A stretch of DNA of 9,962 nucleotides from UBA5905 sp964609975 (GTDB lineage Bacteria > Bacillota > Clostridia > Oscillospirales > Acutalibacteraceae), in the NCBI GenBank assembly GCA_964609975.1, contig CAZSTR010000041.1, positions 1 through 9,962 of the forward strand, in the 5' to 3' direction. Each line of letters opens with the position of its first letter. Position 1 is the stretch's first letter. A program made the position numbers and the translations under genes. Positions 5,668 through 9,962 of this stretch are shown piece by piece. Below the pieces are notes generated by a model that saw only the letters and a program-made list of their open reading frames with translations, had not been told where the DNA came from and did no database searches.

Positions 5668-7737
5668 ATGAAAAAGAGTAGATTATCGGTTGCTTTGTCT
5701 ATAGCGCTTTTGTTTAATTTGCTTTCTTTCTCATCCGTTTCTGCTGAGCCGGTTCGTGACGCAGTGTCGCCATTATCGTCCTATGAAACTTCTCTTGTTA
5801 TTGGTGAAAACCAAACGCTCAGAGAGCAATATGCAAAGTTTTTTCAACTGTCTGATGGGTCATGTACTATTGCAATGTACGATGAACCGGTTCATTATAA
5901 GTCCGGTGATGAATGGATCGAGATCGATAATTCGTTGGTTCCGGCTTCTTTGGTTGGCGAACCATTGACCGGTAGAATTGTGCGAAATACCGCGCTGACC
6001 GCAGGTGAAAAACAGAGTATTTTACAGTGCAGGGGCAATTCGAATTGCGCATATACCACTGATTATTACGAGAACAGTGCGAATAACTTCAAGGTGCAGT
6101 TACCGAAAGAAATCAGTAGCAATATGCCGGTAGTGGTTAACTACGAGGAGCAATCGTTGCGCTTTTTCTTCTGTAATATTGCCGATTCTGTCGCTGAAAT
6201 TGCTCAAAGTGAGAATGAAAATTTGATTTCTCAAAATTCCACGGGGGAAACGACAGAAATTGCTGATGATGCCTTACAGACGAAAAATAAAAACGATTTT
6301 GCTACTGCTGTTCATAAAAATCGTTCCTCTATTTCTTATCCTTCCATCAATGATGATGTGGACCTAAATTACTATGTCAGTGGGCAATCCTTAAAGGAAA
6401 ACATTATTATTCACTCTTTGCCGTCGGAAGAATCCTTCTCTTTTGAGTTTGCTTATACCGGTTTAGAGGCGGTACTCCAGGAGGATCAAAGTGTTGTTTT
6501 TAGCGATGGATCAGATAAACCGATATTTGTTATTAACGCACCGTTTATGTTTGATTCCGGCGAAGGATATAGTTCGGATGTTCAGGTATTGTTGAAAAAA
6601 ATTAGCACAGGTTGCCGGTATACGCTGATTAAAAATCGTGAATGGTTAGAAAGCGAGGAACGCATTTATCCGATTACCTTAGATCCCCAAGTAACTACCA
6701 CGCAAAATTCGAGTTACATTCACGACAATGGCGTTCAGCAGAGTAATCCTGCTACAAACTATATAACTGCGGATCGCCTCTATGTTGGTTCTGGCTCCAA
6801 TTCTACTCAAGGCCGTATATATTTTAAGCTTACGCAATGGCCGTCTGCAACCGGATTGAACGCGGGCACGATAAATAGCGCTATATTAAACTTGACTTAC
6901 TATCCACAGGCCAGTTGGCAGACCGCTTATCAGACAACGATTGATGTATATAAAGTTTCTTCTGCTTGGGATACGAGCACTATCACATGGAATAGCCAAA
7001 CTGGCATAGGTGGTACACGGATTTCTAGTAAATATATTGGTGATAATCGGAACAAGACCAGCGGATATGACGCATTTGATGTTACATCGTGGGTAAAGAG
7101 TCATTATTCCAGTCCTTCAACTGATTATAGTATTCGATTGCAACCGCGTACAGTGGCCAACTCAATAAATCGCGCTTGTTATATTAGCAGCGATTATTAT
7201 GCTAACACCTCCTTGCGACCGGTAATTTATATAAACTATTTTGCTGGAGTTAAAGGTGTACGGAATGCTCCTGCTACTCCATCCTATCCGTCATATAATT
7301 GTCAATCCTACGCTTTTTGGTTGACTCCTGTTAATGGTACGAATGTGTTTTCACAGTTTACAGATGGTGATGTGGCGTATTGCCAAGGTACAACAGTAGC
7401 CAATGCTCTTGTTAGAACAAAGACAAGAATGGCCACTTGGTTAAATGCAAATTTCAGTGGCAGGTGGCGCGAGGTTAATTCCTATGACGCTACGCTCAAT
7501 TCTAATGAGTGGCTTGTATGTATGCGGGTTGGCGTTGTAAATGGACAATTTGATTATCACTATTGGTATAGAGCGAATGACGGCAATTGGTATAATAAGC
7601 ACGGCTACTATAACGCGTCAGAAAAGGTTTCTGGAAATGTGGTGAATCCATCGACGGCGAACTCGTCTGATGGATGGAAATTGGGCGGAACATACTTTTA
7701 TACAAGTTCTACTGTGTACTATGCTATACAGCAGTGA
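5668..7737 (+). CDS. Secreted DNRLRE-domain protein with a C-terminal Cys/His hydrolase-like module
   Basis: The 689-residue protein starts with a Sec signal peptide (about 1-26, cleavage near VSA). Residues 50-340 resemble the N-terminal region of Gram-positive Rhs/WapA-like secreted proteins, with MYDEPVHYKSGDEWIEIDNSL (70-90) and YPITLDPQV (334-342). A DNRLRE-type domain follows at about 345-524, with SSAWDTSTITWNSQ (431-444), YDAFDVTSWV (467-476) and RPVIYINY (517-524). Residues 530-689 hold YNCQSYAFWL (543-552), LNSNEWLVCMRV (610-621) and DYHYWYRANDGNW (629-641). This suggests a papain-like or NlpC-like fold with Cys545 and His631 as catalytic candidates; the substrate is unknown. AGAAAGGA (5651-5658) supports the start. 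There is no LPXTG motif. Codons are AT-rich, unlike the neighbouring genes, suggesting transfer. The lipoprotein gene follows after 11 bases. Confidence 0.88.
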   Translation: MKKSRLSVALSIALLFNLLSFSSVSAEPVRDAVSPLSSYETSLVIGENQTLREQYAKFFQLSDGSCTIAMYDEPVHYKSGDEWIEIDNSLVPASLVGEPLTGRIVRNTALTAGEKQSILQCRGNSNCAYTTDYYENSANNFKVQLPKEISSNMPVVVNYEEQSLRFFFCNIADSVAEIAQSENENLISQNSTGETTEIADDALQTKNKNDFATAVHKNRSSISYPSINDDVDLNYYVSGQSLKENIIIHSLPSEESFSFEFAYTGLEAVLQEDQSVVFSDGSDKPIFVINAPFMFDSGEGYSSDVQVLLKKISTGCRYTLIKNREWLESEERIYPITLDPQVTTTQNSSYIHDNGVQQSNPATNYITADRLYVGSGSNSTQGRIYFKLTQWPSATGLNAGTINSAILNLTYYPQASWQTAYQTTIDVYKVSSAWDTSTITWNSQTGIGGTRISSKYIGDNRNKTSGYDAFDVTSWVKSHYSSPSTDYSIRLQPRTVANSINRACYISSDYYANTSLRPVIYINYFAGVKGVRNAPATPSYPSYNCQSYAFWLTPVNGTNVFSQFTDGDVAYCQGTTVANALVRTKTRMATWLNANFSGRWREVNSYDATLNSNEWLVCMRVGVVNGQFDYHYWYRANDGNWYNKHGYYNASEKVSGNVVNPSTANSSDGWKLGGTYFYTSSTVYYAIQQ

Positions 7738-7748
7738 GGAGGAATACG

Positions 7749-8129
7749 ATGGTTAAAAAGCTGTTGGTATTTGCTTTTGTGCCTGCGATGGCAACGCTTA
7801 TTCTTGCTTCCTGTGTCGCGCCCTTTTTTGCTGGAGGCGAATCATCGGATTTGTCTGCCGAGATGAGTGGTGCAGGAAGCTCTTTGGCCGAGAACGAGGA
7901 GGGAAAGGGTATGATGGAAAAGTTGTACCAAATAAAATCCGATTGGAAGGAACAGCAGGTCTTTGAGCTGCTCGGTATGCCGGATCGATATGGAGAGAGA
8001 AGCGTGGTTGCAGAAGTCTTTTATACGGTTGATTCGACAAGGGAAGCTACGATAGCATTTTGGCGCGAAGGTGTTCAAATAACGGTTACCAATTTGGAAA
8101 CCGGAGAAACAGCAACCGTATTGGGATAA
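7749..8129 (+). CDS. Small lipoprotein with a BamE/SmpA-like C-terminal look
   Basis: The 126-residue protein has a lipoprotein signal: KK at 3-4, a hydrophobic core, and the lipobox LASC with Cys22 as the lipidation site. A Ser/Glu/Gly-rich linker (28-52) leads to a compact domain (about 55-126) with EQQVFELLGMPDRYG (68-82) and strands FYTVDS and ITVTNL. The helix followed by LGxP is reminiscent of SmpA/BamE-type folds, but this is impression rather than a family assignment. The ribosome site GAGGAGG (7736-7742) overlaps the stop codon of the secreted protein, so the two are translationally linked. The pairing suggests a membrane-anchored partner, inhibitor or immunity protein for that secreted enzyme, which is inference. 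There is no terminator directly after it; transcription probably ends at the livF-derived terminator at 8292. Confidence 0.85.
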   Translation: MVKKLLVFAFVPAMATLILASCVAPFFAGGESSDLSAEMSGAGSSLAENEEGKGMMEKLYQIKSDWKEQQVFELLGMPDRYGERSVVAEVFYTVDSTREATIAFWREGVQITVTNLETGETATVLG

Positions 8130-8146
8130 GCTGTCATTGAAAGAGT

Positions 8147-8271
8147 ACCAGCAAGGCGCTGGAGATTTGCGACCGGGCTTATGTGCTGGAGAATGGAAAA
8201 ATCGTGCTGTCGGGAAGCGGCCAGGAGCTGATGGCCAGCGACAGCGTGAAAAAGCGTATTTGGGTGGCTGA
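8147..8271 (+). pseudogene. livF: livF 3' remnant (branched-chain amino acid ABC transporter ATPase)
   Basis: From about 8150 the frame reads KALEICDRAYVLENGKIVLS, then GSGQELMASDSVKK. This is the C-terminal part of LivF, the cytoplasmic ATPase of the Liv branched-chain amino acid importer, which is normally about 235 residues. Only some 40 codons survive. At the A-run 8249-8253 one base seems to be missing: the current frame runs on to TAA at 8357, while shifting by one gives AYLGG and TGA (8269-8271), the usual LivF ending. With no 5' part, no start and a frameshift, this is a dead fragment. Its GC-rich composition matches the rest of the chromosome, so it marks the right edge of the AT-rich insertion. 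Confidence 0.85.
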
Positions 8272-8291
8272 TTGGCTCGGCTGTCCCGCCT

Positions 8292-8336
8292 TCGGCGAGG
8301 GTCTGTGCGATTTGCACGGGCCCTCGCCGATTTTTT
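8292..8336 (+). terminator. Terminator after the livF remnant
   Basis: A continuous stem pairs 8292-8308 with 8314-8330 (allowing G-U pairs in the middle), with a 5-base loop and six T's. It sits about 20 bases after the ancestral livF stop, so it was probably the liv operon terminator. It is now the first terminator downstream of the lipoprotein gene. Confidence 0.93.
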
Positions 8337-8505
8337 GGTATGTCCGGCGAGTTTTATAAGGGAAAGAGGGAAAAAAAGAGGGGACACGGCGAATTTTGGA
8401 CACCTTGGAGGCTGTCTTTGCGTCTTTTTGCCGTTTTTTTGCTGCTTTTTTGCCGCTGTTGGGCAAAATTTCCAGCGGGGAGGTAAAAAACTTTCGAATT
8501 TTCTA
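8337..8505. other. T-rich spacer before the mraZ promoter
   Basis: There is no gene here. The main texture is strand asymmetry: a purine-rich part (8359-8384), then a threefold TTTTTGC repeat at about 8422-8458 with an 11 to 13 base period. I see no recognisable regulatory element. Confidence 0.5.
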
Positions 8506-8534
8506 TTGCATTTTTCGAAAACATTGTTTATAAT
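8506..8534 (+). promoter_or_regulatory. SigA promoter of mraZ and the dcw cluster
   Basis: TTGCAT (8506-8511), a 17-base spacer and a perfect TATAAT (8529-8534) predict a transcription start near 8541. That gives a leader of about 120 bases before mraZ. Confidence 0.9.
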
Positions 8535-8542
8535 GGTCTCAA

Positions 8543-8579
8543 GTGGCGAAAAAACCCATGGTTGTGGTGAAAAGTGGTG
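8543..8579 (+). promoter_or_regulatory. MraZ operator boxes (GTGG repeats)
   Basis: GTGGCG (8543-8548), GTGGTG (8564-8569) and GTGGTG (8574-8579) lie on one helical face, 21 and 10 bases apart, immediately downstream of the mraZ promoter. GTGG-type direct repeats at about 10-base spacing are the known binding sites of MraZ, which regulates its own operon. Three inverted copies (CCAC at 8595, 8607 and 8614) follow in the leader. Confidence 0.75.
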
Positions 8580-8659
8580 AGTTTTTCACATTTTCCACCG
8601 AGTTTTCCACAATCCACTGTGAATTTGCTGTGGGAATAGCGCGAAAGGGGGCGGGAACA

Positions 8660-9079
8660 ATGCTGTATGGCCGGTTTGAATATACTGTCGATGCGAAGGG
8701 ACGTGTTTTTGTTCCCGTCAAGCTGCGGGAAAAATTGGGGACAAACTTTGTGGCGGCCACGGTGCTGGACCCCTGTGTGAGCCTATATTCCGCCGAGGAA
8801 TGGGAGAGTCTGCTGGAAAAGCTCAGCTCTGCGCCGATGGCGGAGACGCGAAAGCTGTTGCGCAAGGTGACTCAGTCGGCGGAGGATGTGACTCTCGACG
8901 CCCAGGGGCGTATTCTGCTGAGCAAGCCCCTTTTGGCTCATGCCCGGCTGGAAAAGCCGGCGCTGATCATCGGAGCCGGCCGCCGGGCGGAGATTTGGAA
9001 CCCGGAGGTTTATGACCAGGTCATGGAGGACATGACGGACGAAAAGGCGGAGGAAGCCTTCCGCCAATACGGATTTTAA
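8660..9079 (+). CDS. mraZ: Transcriptional regulator MraZ
   Basis: MraZ is the ring-forming DNA-binding protein encoded first in the division and cell wall (dcw) cluster, which it autoregulates through GTGG repeats in its own promoter region. The 139-residue protein has the expected two AbrB/SpoVT-type half domains, each with its conserved loop: DAKGRVFVPVKLR (11-23) and DAQGRILLSKPLL (80-92). Its length is close to the usual 140-150 residues. The ATG at 8660 is chosen because MLYGRFEYTVDAKGR is the family N-terminus; the ribosome site (AAGGGGG, 8645-8651) is only fair. The frame is open upstream to a GTG at 8543, but that codon sits at the transcription start with no ribosome site. The rsmH gene follows after 15 bases. 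Confidence 0.96.
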   Translation: MLYGRFEYTVDAKGRVFVPVKLREKLGTNFVAATVLDPCVSLYSAEEWESLLEKLSSAPMAETRKLLRKVTQSAEDVTLDAQGRILLSKPLLAHARLEKPALIIGAGRRAEIWNPEVYDQVMEDMTDEKAEEAFRQYGF

Positions 9080-9094
9080 GGAGCGGCGGGAGAT

Positions 9095-9962
9095 ATGGCC
9101 TGTGAAGCTGGTGGATATCACCGCCCGGTGCTGCTGGAGCAGGTGATGGAGGCTTTGGCGGTGCGCCCGGATGGGATTTATTTGGATGGCACCGCCGGTG
9201 GCGGCGGTCATTCCTTTGCCATCGCCTCTTTGTTGAAAACGGGTCGACTGATTGCACTGGACCAGGACCCGGACGCGATTGCGGCGGCCGGAGAGCGGCT
9301 GCAGGGTCTGCCGGCGACGCTGGTGCAGTCGAACTTTATGTATATGGACGCGGTGCTGGAGCAACAGGGGATTCCGGCCGTGGATGGGATTTTGCTGGAC
9401 ATCGGCGTTTCCTCTCATCAGCTGGATGTGCCCGAACGGGGCTTTTCCTATCACAGCGAGGCACCGCTGGATATGCGCATGAGCCAAAGCGGAGACACGG
9501 CGGCGGATTGGGTTGCCCGCCTGTCTGAAAAGGAGCTGGGGGATATTTTTCTGCGCTATGGCGAGGAAAAATTCGCCCGCCCCATCGCTCGCGCGATTGT
9601 GCGCCAGCGGGAAAAGGCATCCATCGAAACCACCCTTCAGCTGGCGGAGCTGGTATGCCAGGCGGTGCCGGCGGCGGCTCGTCGGGATGGCCATCCAGCG
9701 CGGCGTGTGTTTCAGGCGCTGCGTATCGCTGTCAACGGAGAGTTGGATTGCTTATCAGCGGCCTTGGACAAGGCCTTCGATTGCTTGAAGCCCGGCGGCC
9801 GCCTGGCGGTTATCACCTTTCATTCGCTGGAGGATGCCATGGTGAAGGAACGGTTCGCCGCATGGCGACAAGGCTGTGTTTGTCCGCGGGAATTTCCGGT
9901 TTGCGTTTGCGGACGCACGCCGGCGGCGCGGCCGATTTTGAAGAAGCCGGCCACCGCCACGC
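9095..9962 (+). CDS. rsmH: 16S rRNA (cytosine-1402-N4)-methyltransferase RsmH (3' end outside window)
   Basis: RsmH adds the N4-methyl group to C1402 in the decoding centre of 16S rRNA, using S-adenosylmethionine. The visible 289 residues cover most of the family length of about 310. Motifs are YHRPVLLEQV (8-17), the SAM-binding DGTAGGGGHS (31-40), IALDQDPDAI (53-62), LDIGVSSHQLD (101-111), PERGFSYHSEAPLDMRM (113-129), HPARRVFQALRIAVNGEL (200-217), PGGRLAVITFHSLED (233-247) and the Cys-rich segment CVCPREFPVCVCGR (261-274). The start ATG has AAGGAG at 9078-9083, overlapping the mraZ stop, so the pair is cotranscribed. The frame is still open at the window edge. Confidence 0.96.
   Translation, partial: MACEAGGYHRPVLLEQVMEALAVRPDGIYLDGTAGGGGHSFAIASLLKTGRLIALDQDPDAIAAAGERLQGLPATLVQSNFMYMDAVLEQQGIPAVDGILLDIGVSSHQLDVPERGFSYHSEAPLDMRMSQSGDTAADWVARLSEKELGDIFLRYGEEKFARPIARAIVRQREKASIETTLQLAELVCQAVPAAARRDGHPARRVFQALRIAVNGELDCLSAALDKAFDCLKPGGRLAVITFHSLEDAMVKERFAAWRQGCVCPREFPVCVCGRTPAARPILKKPATAT

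Noticed and set aside
8422..8458. Threefold TTTTTGC repeat as a CRISPR-like or operator array
   Set aside because: The units are short and imperfect with an 11-13 base period and no spacers. It is better read as low-complexity T-rich DNA.
8543..8659. Earlier GTG start extending MraZ by 39 residues
   Set aside because: The codon is at the predicted transcription start, lacks a ribosome site, and lies within the MraZ boxes. The family N-terminus begins at 8660.
8783..9694. 303-codon antisense frame over mraZ and rsmH
   Set aside because: Both + strand genes are certain, and the antisense product has no family features.

Overview
The window looks like chromosome from a Clostridia-class Firmicute, probably an Oscillospiraceae/Ruminococcaceae-type gut organism. 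The basis is GC-rich, strongly biased codons, AGGAGG-type ribosome sites, TTGNNN-N17-TATAAT promoters, U-tailed intrinsic terminators, a Gram-positive LCP/exopolysaccharide gene set, and mraZ-rsmH opening a dcw cluster. The genus cannot be fixed from this sequence.

Layout. (1) 1-92 is the tail of an unidentified + strand gene, closed by a strong terminator. (2) 152-1000 (-) is a NahK-type anomeric sugar kinase that appears to have lost about 80 internal residues. (3) 1165-4246 is one transcription unit with its own promoter and terminator. It encodes a zinc-ribbon LCP phosphotransferase, a phosphoglycosyl transferase (bacterial sugar transferase family) and a DUF4422 glycosyltransferase. Together they look like a minimal surface-glycan cassette: lipid-linked initiation, extension, then wall attachment. 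(4) 4394-5224 is a single cysteine-rich protein of unknown role. (5) 5225-5667 is non-coding and holds a terminator, a very long perfect palindrome whose loop also pairs with an upstream sequence, and a strong promoter with a peptide-coding leader. (6) 5668-8129 is an AT-rich two-gene unit. It encodes a large secreted DNRLRE-domain protein with a C-terminal Cys/His hydrolase-like module, and a small lipoprotein with a BamE-like look. (7) About 8147-8336 is the 3' stub of a broken livF (branched-chain amino acid ABC ATPase) with its terminator. (8) 8506-9962 is the promoter, MraZ boxes, mraZ and most of rsmH, the start of the division/cell-wall cluster.

Base composition shifts from GC-rich (42 of 60 bases at 2101-2160) to AT-rich (22 of 60 at 6181-6240) and returns to GC-rich at the livF stub. 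I therefore read about 5.3-8.15 kb as a laterally acquired insertion that replaced most of a liv gene. The two most interesting signals are the palindrome with pseudoknot topology at 5311-5393 and the secreted protein plus lipoprotein pair that follows it, which resembles an effector with a partner or immunity protein.
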